Of a stretch of 8,994 nt of DNA, positions 1 to 7,737 are shown piece after piece. The stretch's first letter is position 1, and each line of letters starts with the position of its first letter. The stretch comes from Candidatus Cloacimonadota bacterium. GTDB lineage: Bacteria > Cloacimonadota > Cloacimonadia > Cloacimonadales > JAOZMQ01. The notes beneath the pieces are model-generated. The model was not told the origin of the DNA. It made no database searches and saw only the letters and a program-made list of their open reading frames with translations. The translations under genes were made by a program, and so were the position numbers. The stretch is taken from NCBI GenBank assembly GCA_029934195.1, contig JAOZMQ010000106.1, positions 1 to 8,994 of the forward strand, written 5' to 3'.

Positions 1-1
1 T

Positions 2-910
2 TGGGGAACAACCAATGAAACAATTACTCTTGATGTAAGTGGAGCAGGTGCTTCCGGTAACCTCGTTTTAGATACTGATCAAACTTCAACAGCTAATGTT
101 GAATCATATATTGAAGGTGTAATTAATGCTGAAGGTACATATACAAATGGTACAGAAGTAGAAGTGTATATCAGCAATAGCCGTTATCTTGCTTTTAGAA
201 CTATTCTTGCCGGTGACGATGCAAATATTACTATAGCAAATATTGCAAATACATTCTTGACTACAGTTGGGTTGGCAGCAAGTACCGATGGACTTGCATA
301 TCCGGTAGATGGATTAACCTTTACCGTAACTCATGCTGCTGTTAACTCAGGTGCTCCAGTCACTGTTACTATTGATGCAACAGGTGGAGAAGCTAATCCG
401 GGACAAATTCTAACAGCTATAGATTTAGGTCTTGCAGCCGCAACTCCTGATATTAGTTCATATTTTGAAAGTTTTATTTCCGGTGCTTATGTTGGTATTC
501 GTCCAATACAACATCATGCAGACTTACTCGGAAACTATAGTCTTGCTGATGGAACTTTAGATATAAGTAAATATTTCGGATGGACTGATGGCGTGCATAC
601 TCCCGGTTATGATTTTAGTGTACCAAATGGTGGAGCTGGAATGGACTTTACTATAAATATTAATGGTGGTGGTGCAACAGGAGATTTAAATTTAAGTGCA
701 AATTATGCAAGTCCTACTTTATTAGTTGCTGCTATTGATGCTTTAATAGTTGGAGATGCAGAAGCTTATCTTATTGATAGCAGATATATTGGAATAAGAA
801 CAACTACGCTTGCCGGTTCAGGTGCTACTATTGCATTAGCAGATGGTACAAACACTGGATTTTTGGCATTAACTTCAATAAATGCCGGACCTACTGCTGG
901 TACAGATTAT
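2..910 (+). repeat. Three tandem hook-IN-like modules (protein-level repeat)
   Basis: Three units of about 100 residues follow one pattern: a strand pair around 'xFTVxxxG', a loop, a helix-like 'xxLxxAIDxxL', then 'SRYLxxRTxxLAGxxAxIxIA'. Unit 1 (2-301) has ISNSRYLAFRT and LAGDDANITIA. Unit 2 (302-636) has LTFTVTH, ILTAIDLGL and AYVGIRP, with a degenerate second half. Unit 3 (637-910) has MDFTININGGG, LLVAAIDALI, IDSRYIGIRTTTLAGSGATIALA. The pattern resembles the flagellin hook IN motif found in FliD, flagellins and some large adhesins. That assignment is my reading of the pattern, not a search result. Similarity is at the protein level; the DNA of the units has diverged. The array probably continues upstream, since the window opens inside unit 1. 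Confidence 0.55.
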
Positions 911-3900
911 GAGGCTGCAACAGATTTAGCAGTTTCTGGTAATCATTTATTCGCAGTTTCAGCTGCAGATGATATAACTTATTGGGATGCTTCTGGAAGT
1001 ATTTCACTTATTGGTCCTGATGGTTATACTGGCGATGTTTTTCTTTTAGATACACCTGCCGGAAATAATGCTGAAACAATTGATGCAATAACAGCTGATG
1101 GTTCAACTTTATATTTTGCATATAATGATGGTACAAATTCTACTTTGGCAGAAGCTGATTTTTCTACTCCTGCAAGTCCAACTATGTCGGACAATGATGT
1201 TGATTTTGCATCAACGACAGCAGTTGCTCAACTTAGAAATGATGGTACTACAGTATATGCAGTAGGTCCTTACACTGCTGACCCTTATGCTCAATTTACA
1301 ATTGTTGATATGCAATATTATTACGAGTTAGGATCAGAAGGAACATTTAGTGTTACAACAAACACTGCCGGAGAAAATGAAGGTGATTATTTTGGCTATT
1401 GTGTAGCCGGTGCCGGTGAAGCTGATGGAACTGCCGGAGAAGATCTCCTTATTTCTGCCCCTTATGCTGGAAGTTCAACAGGTTATGTTTATCTTATTCC
1501 TGGTGATGATGTACAAGGTGACGCTGAAGATGCAAGTCATACAGTAATTCATGGTGAATCTCCAGGAGATTTCTTTGGTATGCATATTTATGCAAACTCA
1601 GATATCGATGGTAACGCTGTAATGGACTTCAGTATTGGTGCTCCTGGATTTGATAACCAAAGAGGTAAAGTTTACTCTATCTTTAATCATAGTTTTGCAG
1701 TTCCTGCTGATACTTATATTGCAAATACAACTACATACCCGGTTGCTCAAGGATCCGAAGAACTCACAACTTTAGAAGGTGAGTATGCCGGAGATTACTT
1801 TGGTAAGTCTTTTGCAACAGCTTTATTATCTGAATTAACTACTGAAGAAGCTATAGTAACAGGTGCTCCTTCTTGGGATGATGGAAATAGAGCAGAAGTT
1901 GGAAAAATATATGTTTATCTTAATGGGATTGTATTAGATTTTGATGTAACTCCGATTCAAGGTGATCCGGATTTAACTGTTCAAACTGAATCCAAAACCA
2001 TTATGTGGCCTTATATTTACAATGATGCAGTAGATGATTATGAGTGGGATTTTGGAGAAGGTGATCCTGTAGTAACCGCCTATGAACCTTCAAATATTTA
2101 TGAAGAATCAGATGTCTATACAATAAATTTGACAGAAGAAAGTGGAACAAATTACATTGCAGCATCTTCTCAAGATATTACTGTAAATGTACTTGTAGAT
2201 AGTACAGATGATTATTTTGAATATCAAGCTCCAGGTGGAAGTACTTATACAACTGTTTCAGATAATGATACTGTAGAACTCGGTGGAGATTTGCGTTATG
2301 TTGCAAATACAACAGATACCTATCTAAACGGAGCTGCTCACGAATACTATATTGAAAGTACTATATTAAATACAGTACGAGACACTGTTGATATCACTCT
2401 TTCACCAGGTGGCTCATTAATTCGACATGATTTGAATATTGGACATACAAGCAATACTGCATCTGCAATTCATGTAACAAATGGAGAACAATTTGAACTC
2501 TGGTTCAAAGGTGGAAGACATATTACATTGAATGTAGATTCAGATTGGACTGATACAAATCTTACAGCTGCTAATATGGCTACATTCAATACTTGGAACG
2601 ATGATATTGATGTAACCGAAGATCCTGCAAATGGTGAATATTTAACAACTGCTGACTCACTAACAGTTGACTTTACGTTTACTTTAGCCTTAGATCTTGA
2701 TATGGCAAATCTTCCTGTTTATGTAAAAGATATTGCTAATGATACAGTTGTTGATACTTTAACTGCTTATCAAGAAACAACACAAAAATTTGCAACAAGA
2801 TTAACGAGTAGTTCAGATCCAGAATTTTCAAACTTTGTAAATCTTGGTCTTACAACTCCAATCTGGTTGAAATTCTATCCAAATATTGATAATACTGAAG
2901 ATGGAACTGCAGATACTCATAATAAAAAAGTCTTATATTATGATACAGACGATGATATTGTAGATGTTAATAATGTTTGGTTCTCTACATCAAGTACTGG
3001 TTTACCTGCTTTGGCTTCTTATGCAGTCATTGAAGAAGAAGCTACTCTTTATGTTGCAAGTGATGCTTCTGAGTATGGTAAATGGGTAAGAATCCTTTCA
3101 GATATTGATCAAAATATTGGTCTTCTTGTACAATTAAGTGCTACTCCAACATTAATAAATCTTGGCTTAGCAACTGACCAAACAACAACAACTATTGAAT
3201 ACGCAGTCGGAAATGGTGCTACAGTATTCAATAACAGAATATATGCTACAAAAATGGTCCCAGGTTTACATAATGCAGGTGCTGATCCTGGTTTCCCACT
3301 TGTTAACTTAGCCGCATCTGTTCATGTGGACGATGCTACTGTAAATTCAGATTTCCGTCTTTTATCTCCTGCAGATAATACTCGTGACCTGAATGTTTAC
3401 ACAAAAATTCGTTGGAAAAAATGGGATGGAACAGAGGTCAGAGGATTGACCCATGTTACTCATTATGAAGTATATATTGCAGGTTCAAGTGGAACAGATC
3501 CAACAGGTGGTGGTGGTAATTATGCTGCCGCAGTTGCTGAAGCTATCGTGAACCTTCAAACATTGGTTGATAACGATGCTTATACTTTCCGTACTACAGA
3601 TGAATACATTTATTTAGATGGCTCAGGTCAATCAAATATCGCTCATATGACAAATGCTACAGACCCTGACCCTGGTGTAGATGGAGATTTAAAATCCAAT
3701 ACTGTATATGCTTGGACTGTTAGAGTAAAATCCGGTGCGGCTGTAGATACTTATGCTGCTGCTGGTTCTGCAACTGCAATTACTGCTGATTTTAGTGCAG
3801 GTGCAACTGTCAATATTGATTATGGTGCTGGTGCTTTAACAACAAATGAAGTATTTGCTTTTACAACAATGAAAAGTGTACCTGCTACTCCTGTACTTTT

Positions 3901-6900
3901 CCCAACAATTGAAGATGAAATTGTTTTGGATAGAAAATTAAATCCGGAAAATGATTATTTTATGCTTAATAATCCTTCTGTTGCAGCAGGTGTAACTCTT
4001 ACAATTCCAGATAATACTGATTTGTATTTTGATAATAATGTAACATTTACTATTAATGGTAATCTTAAAGCCGAAGGTTTGGTTGAAATAAATCATGGTA
4101 CGCACGGAATAAGATTCTATCATATTTCAGACGCTCCTGCTATTGGTGCTCCATATAGTGGATATACAGACAGTACTTGGGTTGGAGTTGTATTCCCTGC
4201 AAATCCTTCTATAGCAAGAACTGCTTTGAGTGTTACAGAAAACACAGCAACAACTCCTCCGACCTTAACTTATGTTTCAGGTAATAAAATGTCTTATGTG
4301 GACATTAAGGATGCAGTTCAATCTGTAGTTTCAAATGCAGATATGGATATTGATAATTGTATTGTTACAAACTTCAAACAAGGTTTTGAAATGTCAGATG
4401 GTTCATATATTTGGAACAACACATTTGATGAAGATGGCTTTATAACCGGAACAAGTAATGTAATTGCAATTAATGGCGGTTGCTACATTATGAGTAATGA
4501 AATAGGAAATACTGATGGTACTTATGCTACCGCACAATTCACTGGAAAAGGTATTGTTACAACAGTTGCTGATGCAAAAGTTTATAATAATACTATCTTG
4601 AATATTGTTGGTGATCCTATAACCGTTACAGGTGGAACTTCAGCTGAAATAGGTTGGAACGAAATCAGAGACAATACAGGTAATTCAATAACAGGTGGAA
4701 ACACAATATTTGGTAACCTTCTCTTTGATAATTCAGGATATTCAATTGATGCTGAAATAGGTTCAACTGTTCGTGATAATCAGATATTTAGAAATGGTGG
4801 TTTTGCAATATATGATGCAAGATACATTTTAGATAATTTGATTGAAGATCATCTTGCTGATGGTGGAACTTCAAATATTGATACTACTCTTATCTATTCT
4901 GATAATGTTTATAGATTCGAGAGAAATACAGTTTCTACTAATTATGTTGCCGGTGATTCTACTGATGCCCTAATAAATCTTACTTATACAACAACTGGTA
5001 CAGGAACATTCTTAACAAACATTATCCAAAACAATACAAGTACTGGATATTTAGTTAAAATATCTTGCCAAACCCTCAATATGAGTGAAAATCAGATTAA
5101 CGATAATGAAGGAATATCTGTTGTAAGAAGCTCTGCACTTGATGCAACTGCTTTATGGATAGAAAATACTTCCGGTACTGCAACACTCGATAATAACTCC
5201 ATTATTGGAAATAATCTTCATTCAAAATTAGGTGCAGGTATTTATATTCATGCAGCTAATGAAGTAATAATTGAAAATACCGATATTGTACTGAATAAAG
5301 CAGATAGTACAGCTGTTATTGATGGAACAGGTTCACGCGGTGCAGCTGTTTATGTTAATGCAGGTATAGTAAAAATCCAAAATGGAAATGTACTTACTTA
5401 TAATTATTCAGATAGTTATCCAGCTGTTTATATTAATGATGGTTCAACTGTAGATATATCAAATAATGTAATTGCAACAAACTATGTTTATTCTCATCAA
5501 GTTGGTGCAACTGCTGATGATACAAATCTAACAAAATTTGCTATCTACGGAGTACCAAATAGTCTAAACAATAATACAATATATCGTAATAGCTTCACTG
5601 GAACTACTATTGATCCTTCTCATGCAAATGAAAATCAAGATTGGCCAGATGAAACTTCTTATGACTTTAGATATACTTCAACTGTAGATTTCTATGCTCC
5701 TTATAATCATTGGGGAACTTATGGAGATTTGAGTAGAATTGAAAAAGGTATCTATGACGATGAAGAAGCAAACGAAATTGGGTTAGATTTAGGTATAGTT
5801 ACTTATCAACCAATTGATGCCACTATCCCAACAGTTCAAGGTGATATTATGGGGATTTACAGTATGGGAAACGGACATTCTGAAGAGCCAAATACTTATG
5901 GTGTCGTTCCTGGTGGATATTTCTTCCCAAGAATTGATGGAGTAGGAACCAATCCTCTAATTAGTGAAATTGATGCTGTAAATGTAAGAAATCTAAATAC
6001 AAGAGAAGAAGGAATTACCGTTTATGTATGGGAAGAAAGTGCTAATTCACAATATTTCAGAGGTGATGTTTTTGTCTCTCCAACTGAAACAAACGCTATG
6101 CATGAAACAATTAAAGCTGATGTTGGTGATGTAATTAGAGTTTCATCATTAATGGACCCAGAAGTTTATGTTGATATAAATGTAATCGAAGGTGGTCTTT
6201 TCTTACAAGATGAATATGTTCTTCAAGAGGATGAAATTAAAAACGTTAATTTATGGTCATCAATGTATTTACCAGTTAATGGAATCTACGAATTGGAAAT
6301 TATTGGTGGAAAACACATTATAGGATCAATTGACGGATATGAAGTTACATTTACTCCTGAAGAAAACTGGTTTGGTTCTGAAGACTTTATTATTAGAGTT
6401 AAGGACAGCAACGGTGAGCTTCTCTATACAGATAATACAAGAGTTCGTGTAACTGAAGTTAATGACTTGCCACTATTAGTCGGAGATTTATCAGATAATC
6501 ATCTTAAAGAAGATTTCGAATCATTCGAGATGGATCTTGCAGAGTATTATTTTGATGTTGAAGGTGATGAAATTGCTTATTCTGTTGATTTCAATCAAGC
6601 AAATATTGATTGTAAACTTGAAGGAACGGTTTTAACTATTAGTTCTATTGAGAACTGGAATGGAACAGCTGTTATTTCAATTACAGCGGATGATCAAATA
6701 TCAAGGAAAGATCGTGATATTACACCTGATCTTTATGCATTAGTAATTGAATCTGTTAATGATTTACCAGAAATCATTTCGTCCTCACCAGAAGAAGAAA
6801 TTGTGTATCTTGACATTCTGAACGAAGAAGTATTCACAGTTGAAGCTATTGATGTAGATGATGAAAATATTGATTATTTGTGGAAACTTGATAATGAATA

Positions 6901-7306
6901 TATCGAAAGAGATTCTGTTTATGTTGGAGTTTCTTTCCACGAATATGGAATTCATTCACTTGAAATCATTGTAAGTGATGGAAAAGGTCAAATCTCAAAA
7001 AGTTGGGAAATTAGAGCCGGTGTTCCAGAATTTACAGTCCTGAAAGGAAATTATCCAAATCCTTTTAACCCTAACACAACAATTTCTTATGATGTTAAGG
7101 AAGAAGGAAAAGTAACAATTGAAGTATATAACATTGTCGGTCAGTTAGTTAAAAAAATAGTTGATGAAAAAATGTTACCAGGAAATCACAAAGTGATTTG
7201 GAATGGTAGAAATGATGAGAATAGAAGATGCTCAAGCGGAGTATATTTCTACAATATGAAGACAAAAGGTTATCAATCAACCAAGAAAATGTTATTACTA
7301 AAATAG
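2..7306 (+). CDS. Giant multidomain secreted/surface protein with C-terminal sorting domain (5' partial)
   Basis: The frame is open from the first complete codon at position 2 to TAG at 7304-7306, so the real start and any signal peptide are upstream. An internal GTG at 164 has no claim to be the start, because clear homologous repeat sequence (SGAGASGNLVL, VESYIEGVINAE) precedes it. Domains in order by window position: three hook-IN-like modules (2-910), propeller-like repeats (913-1330), three FG-GAP repeats (1370-1930), PKD-like (about 1937-2191, YEWDFGEGD), unassigned beta-rich (2192-3345), FN3-like (3347-3880), parallel beta-helix (3905-5830), small beta-domain (5836-6195), two cadherin/Ig-like repeats ending in VNDLP (6196-6765), a third Ig-like unit (6766-7020) and the sorting domain (7024-7303). 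No catalytic motif is seen. An extracellular adhesin or structural role on the outer surface is inferred from the architecture. The N-terminal two-thirds is poor in Lys and Arg and rich in Asp, Thr and Ala. A strong terminator follows the stop. Presence of the gene is near certain; the function is not known. Confidence 0.95.
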   Translation, partial: WGTTNETITLDVSGAGASGNLVLDTDQTSTANVESYIEGVINAEGTYTNGTEVEVYISNSRYLAFRTILAGDDANITIANIANTFLTTVGLAASTDGLAYPVDGLTFTVTHAAVNSGAPVTVTIDATGGEANPGQILTAIDLGLAAATPDISSYFESFISGAYVGIRPIQHHADLLGNYSLADGTLDISKYFGWTDGVHTPGYDFSVPNGGAGMDFTININGGGATGDLNLSANYASPTLLVAAIDALIVGDAEAYLIDSRYIGIRTTTLAGSGATIALADGTNTGFLALTSINAGPTAGTDYEAATDLAVSGNHLFAVSAADDITYWDASGSISLIGPDGYTGDVFLLDTPAGNNAETIDAITADGSTLYFAYNDGTNSTLAEADFSTPASPTMSDNDVDFASTTAVAQLRNDGTTVYAVGPYTADPYAQFTIVDMQYYYELGSEGTFSVTTNTAGENEGDYFGYCVAGAGEADGTAGEDLLISAPYAGSSTGYVYLIPGDDVQGDAEDASHTVIHGESPGDFFGMHIYANSDIDGNAVMDFSIGAPGFDNQRGKVYSIFNHSFAVPADTYIANTTTYPVAQGSEELTTLEGEYAGDYFGKSFATALLSELTTEEAIVTGAPSWDDGNRAEVGKIYVYLNGIVLDFDVTPIQGDPDLTVQTESKTIMWPYIYNDAVDDYEWDFGEGDPVVTAYEPSNIYEESDVYTINLTEESGTNYIAASSQDITVNVLVDSTDDYFEYQAPGGSTYTTVSDNDTVELGGDLRYVANTTDTYLNGAAHEYYIESTILNTVRDTVDITLSPGGSLIRHDLNIGHTSNTASAIHVTNGEQFELWFKGGRHITLNVDSDWTDTNLTAANMATFNTWNDDIDVTEDPANGEYLTTADSLTVDFTFTLALDLDMANLPVYVKDIANDTVVDTLTAYQETTQKFATRLTSSSDPEFSNFVNLGLTTPIWLKFYPNIDNTEDGTADTHNKKVLYYDTDDDIVDVNNVWFSTSSTGLPALASYAVIEEEATLYVASDASEYGKWVRILSDIDQNIGLLVQLSATPTLINLGLATDQTTTTIEYAVGNGATVFNNRIYATKMVPGLHNAGADPGFPLVNLAASVHVDDATVNSDFRLLSPADNTRDLNVYTKIRWKKWDGTEVRGLTHVTHYEVYIAGSSGTDPTGGGGNYAAAVAEAIVNLQTLVDNDAYTFRTTDEYIYLDGSGQSNIAHMTNATDPDPGVDGDLKSNTVYAWTVRVKSGAAVDTYAAAGSATAITADFSAGATVNIDYGAGALTTNEVFAFTTMKSVPATPVLFPTIEDEIVLDRKLNPENDYFMLNNPSVAAGVTLTIPDNTDLYFDNNVTFTINGNLKAEGLVEINHGTHGIRFYHISDAPAIGAPYSGYTDSTWVGVVFPANPSIARTALSVTENTATTPPTLTYVSGNKMSYVDIKDAVQSVVSNADMDIDNCIVTNFKQGFEMSDGSYIWNNTFDEDGFITGTSNVIAINGGCYIMSNEIGNTDGTYATAQFTGKGIVTTVADAKVYNNTILNIVGDPITVTGGTSAEIGWNEIRDNTGNSITGGNTIFGNLLFDNSGYSIDAEIGSTVRDNQIFRNGGFAIYDARYILDNLIEDHLADGGTSNIDTTLIYSDNVYRFERNTVSTNYVAGDSTDALINLTYTTTGTGTFLTNIIQNNTSTGYLVKISCQTLNMSENQINDNEGISVVRSSALDATALWIENTSGTATLDNNSIIGNNLHSKLGAGIYIHAANEVIIENTDIVLNKADSTAVIDGTGSRGAAVYVNAGIVKIQNGNVLTYNYSDSYPAVYINDGSTVDISNNVIATNYVYSHQVGATADDTNLTKFAIYGVPNSLNNNTIYRNSFTGTTIDPSHANENQDWPDETSYDFRYTSTVDFYAPYNHWGTYGDLSRIEKGIYDDEEANEIGLDLGIVTYQPIDATIPTVQGDIMGIYSMGNGHSEEPNTYGVVPGGYFFPRIDGVGTNPLISEIDAVNVRNLNTREEGITVYVWEESANSQYFRGDVFVSPTETNAMHETIKADVGDVIRVSSLMDPEVYVDINVIEGGLFLQDEYVLQEDEIKNVNLWSSMYLPVNGIYELEIIGGKHIIGSIDGYEVTFTPEENWFGSEDFIIRVKDSNGELLYTDNTRVRVTEVNDLPLLVGDLSDNHLKEDFESFEMDLAEYYFDVEGDEIAYSVDFNQANIDCKLEGTVLTISSIENWNGTAVISITADDQISRKDRDITPDLYALVIESVNDLPEIISSSPEEEIVYLDILNEEVFTVEAIDVDDENIDYLWKLDNEYIERDSVYVGVSFHEYGIHSLEIIVSDGKGQISKSWEIRAGVPEFTVLKGNYPNPFNPNTTISYDVKEEGKVTIEVYNIVGQLVKKIVDEKMLPGNHKVIWNGRNDENRRCSSGVYFYNMKTKGYQSTKKMLLLK
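1370..1930 (+). repeat. Three FG-GAP (integrin alpha-like) repeats within the giant CDS
   Basis: Three repeats share the spacing G(D)(Y/F)FG ... (I/V)(S/T/I)(A/G)AP ... G(Y/K)(V/I)Y. Repeat 1 reads EGDYFG, then LLISAPYAG, then GYVYLIPG. Repeat 2 reads PGDFFG, then FSIGAPGFD, then GKVYSIF. Repeat 3 reads AGDYFG, then IVTGAPSWDD, then GKIYVYLNG. Repeat 2 has an intact DIDGNAVMD segment, matching the calcium-binding loop of this family. Repeat 1 has a partial one (EADGTAGED). Repeat 3 has lost it (SELTTEEA). The family forms blades of a calcium-stabilised beta-propeller. The preceding LAVSGNHLFAVSA, ITADGSTLYFAY and LRNDGTTVYAVG segments (913-1330) look like further blades of the same propeller. 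Confidence 0.8.
3905..5830 (+). other. Right-handed parallel beta-helix domain within the giant CDS
   Basis: The domain opens with a typical helix entry, 'VAAGVTLTIPDNTDLYF' then 'FTINGNLKAEG', followed by 'GIRFYHI' and 'WVGVVF'. These are the usual first rungs of such folds. About twenty short rungs of the NosD/PbH1 type follow, with Asn-rich turns, e.g. 'IDNCIVTNFKQGF', 'IIGNNLHSKLGAGIYI', 'ISNNVIATNYVY' and 'LNNNTIYRNSF'. It closes with a cap seen in many FCB beta-helix proteins, 'NHWGTYGDLSRIEKGIYD' and 'GIVTYQPI' (about 5707-5815). The family includes polysaccharide-binding or -degrading proteins and adhesins. I see no lyase catalytic residues I could defend, so a binding or stalk role is as likely as an enzyme. 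Confidence 0.85.
6196..7020 (+). other. Cadherin/Ig-like repeats near the C-terminus of the giant CDS
   Basis: Three beta-sandwich-sized units of 85-100 residues. The first ends in VTEVNDLP (about 6454-6477) and the second in IESVNDLPEI (about 6745-6774). VND.P is the hallmark end of bacterial cadherin-like or tandem-95 repeats. Internal 'YEVTFTPEENWFGSEDFIIRVKD' and 'TVLTISSIENWNGTAVISITADD' match the usual 'tPa.ny.G.dsftv.vsD' core. The third unit (about 6766-7020) carries EAIDVDDENIDYLWKLD and LEIIVSDGKGQ, as in Ig/PKD-like repeats. These probably form a calcium-stabilised stalk between the helix domain and the C-terminal anchor. Confidence 0.75.
7024..7303 (+). other. C-terminal secretion/sorting domain (FlgD-Ig / T9SS type A-like)
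   Basis: The last ~93 residues contain NYPNPFNPNTTISYDV (from 7049), then VTIEVYNIVGQLVKKI, then GNHKVIWNGRNDENRR, then SGVYFYNMKTKG, and end in KKMLLLK. This is the classic C-terminal domain of exported proteins in FCB phyla, related to the FlgD Ig-like fold and the type IX secretion sorting signal. It predicts Sec export, then outer-membrane translocation and surface attachment or release. No secretion machinery genes are in the window, so the exact system is inferred. Confidence 0.9.
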
Positions 7307-7330
7307 TGTTTTAGAAACACACATTAAATT

Positions 7331-7365
7331 AAGCAACTGCCTTTTGGGGCAGTTGCTTTTTTTTT
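7331..7365 (+). terminator. Intrinsic terminator of the giant CDS
   Basis: A perfect 11-bp stem (AAGCAACTGCC at 7331-7341 pairing with GGCAGTTGCTT at 7348-7358) encloses a 6-nt loop and runs into nine T residues (7357-7365). It begins 24 bases after the TAG stop, as expected of a Rho-independent terminator. On the opposite strand the stem is followed only by an interrupted T-rich run, so it may act weakly for the converging aroA transcript too. Confidence 0.93.
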
Positions 7366-7411
7366 GGAGTTGTTACGGAATAAGATTCATATATCAGTTA
7401 AGAATTGTAAT

Positions 7412-7483
7412 TTCAGAACATCTAACCTCAATGATTTAAATAAACTCCCAATTTTAATAAAATGAAAATTCCAAAAAGACCGG
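7412..7483 (+). repeat. Left terminal inverted repeat of the MITE-like element
   Basis: Pairs with the reverse complement of 7738-7808. Blocks of high match are TTCAGAAC, CTAACCTC, GATTTAA, an AAA.GAAAA segment and AAAAAGACCGG. The middle (about 7440-7460) is diverged. It starts 47 bases past the T-tract of the terminator. Confidence 0.65.
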
Positions 7484-7514
7484 AGTTCCTCGCGGTAGCG
7501 GGACTTGGTCTTTT
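7474..7514 (+). repeat. Internal hairpin 1 of the element
   Basis: AAAAGACC (7474-7481) pairs perfectly with GGTCTTTT (7507-7514). An inner stem AGTTCC (7484-7489) pairs with GGGACT (7500-7505), with one G-T wobble. The apex is GC-rich. The outer arm also belongs to the left inverted repeat, so the same bases have two possible partners. Confidence 0.6.
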
Positions 7515-7524
7515 GGGGAGAGCC

Positions 7525-7578
7525 ACAGGTTTATGCCGAAATTCAGATCTTTTTGGAATTGTTTCGAAATAAACCTGT
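7525..7578 (+). repeat. Internal hairpin 2 of the element
   Basis: ACAGGTTTAT (7525-7534) pairs perfectly with ATAAACCTGT (7569-7578). The stem continues after a small internal loop with CGAAA (7537-7541) against TTTCG (7562-7566), then a short TTC/GAA extension. It is too well matched for AT-rich intergenic DNA to be ignored. No T-tract follows on either strand, so it is not a terminator. Confidence 0.6.
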
Positions 7579-7669
7579 CTGCAAAGTTCGTAAAAGCTGA
7601 TGGAAATGAATGTGAAGCAAGAACAAAACCCAGCGTTTTCCCCAAAAAAATCCTTTCATATTTGTTTAC

Positions 7670-7700
7670 CGGCAGTCAAAAGTGACACAGAATCGGCAGT
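7670..7700 (+). repeat. Short direct repeat CGGCAGT inside the element
   Basis: CGGCAGT occurs at 7670-7676 and again at 7694-7700, 24 bases apart, flanking a small GTCA/TGAC palindrome (7675-7678 with 7683-7686). It could be a protein-binding or internal recombination motif, or chance. Nothing else recognisable is seen between 7580 and 7737. Confidence 0.35.
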
Positions 7701-7737
7701 TTAAATTTCGTTTACAAGAATAAAAGGGGTATGTTTT

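Noticed and set aside
3938..4123. 61-codon open frame on the - strand
   Set aside because: It is antisense to the beta-helix coding region, with composition typical of an AT-rich shadow frame.
164..7306. GTG at 164 as the start of the giant gene
   Set aside because: The same frame is open to position 2, and the upstream residues belong to the first repeat module. No convincing ribosome binding site lies before the GTG, and it would begin mid-domain.
2..7306. CRISPR or DNA tandem repeats in the giant gene
   Set aside because: The repetition is at the protein level; no regularly spaced identical DNA repeats were found.
7454..7645. 63-codon open frame on the - strand as a small gene
   Set aside because: It lies across the left inverted repeat and both hairpins of the element, has no ribosome binding site I can defend and no recognisable domain.
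7675..7700. GTCAAAAGTGACAC segment as the end of a specific IS family
   Set aside because: It has a vaguely IS-end look, but I cannot match it to a named family and the palindrome is only 4 bp.
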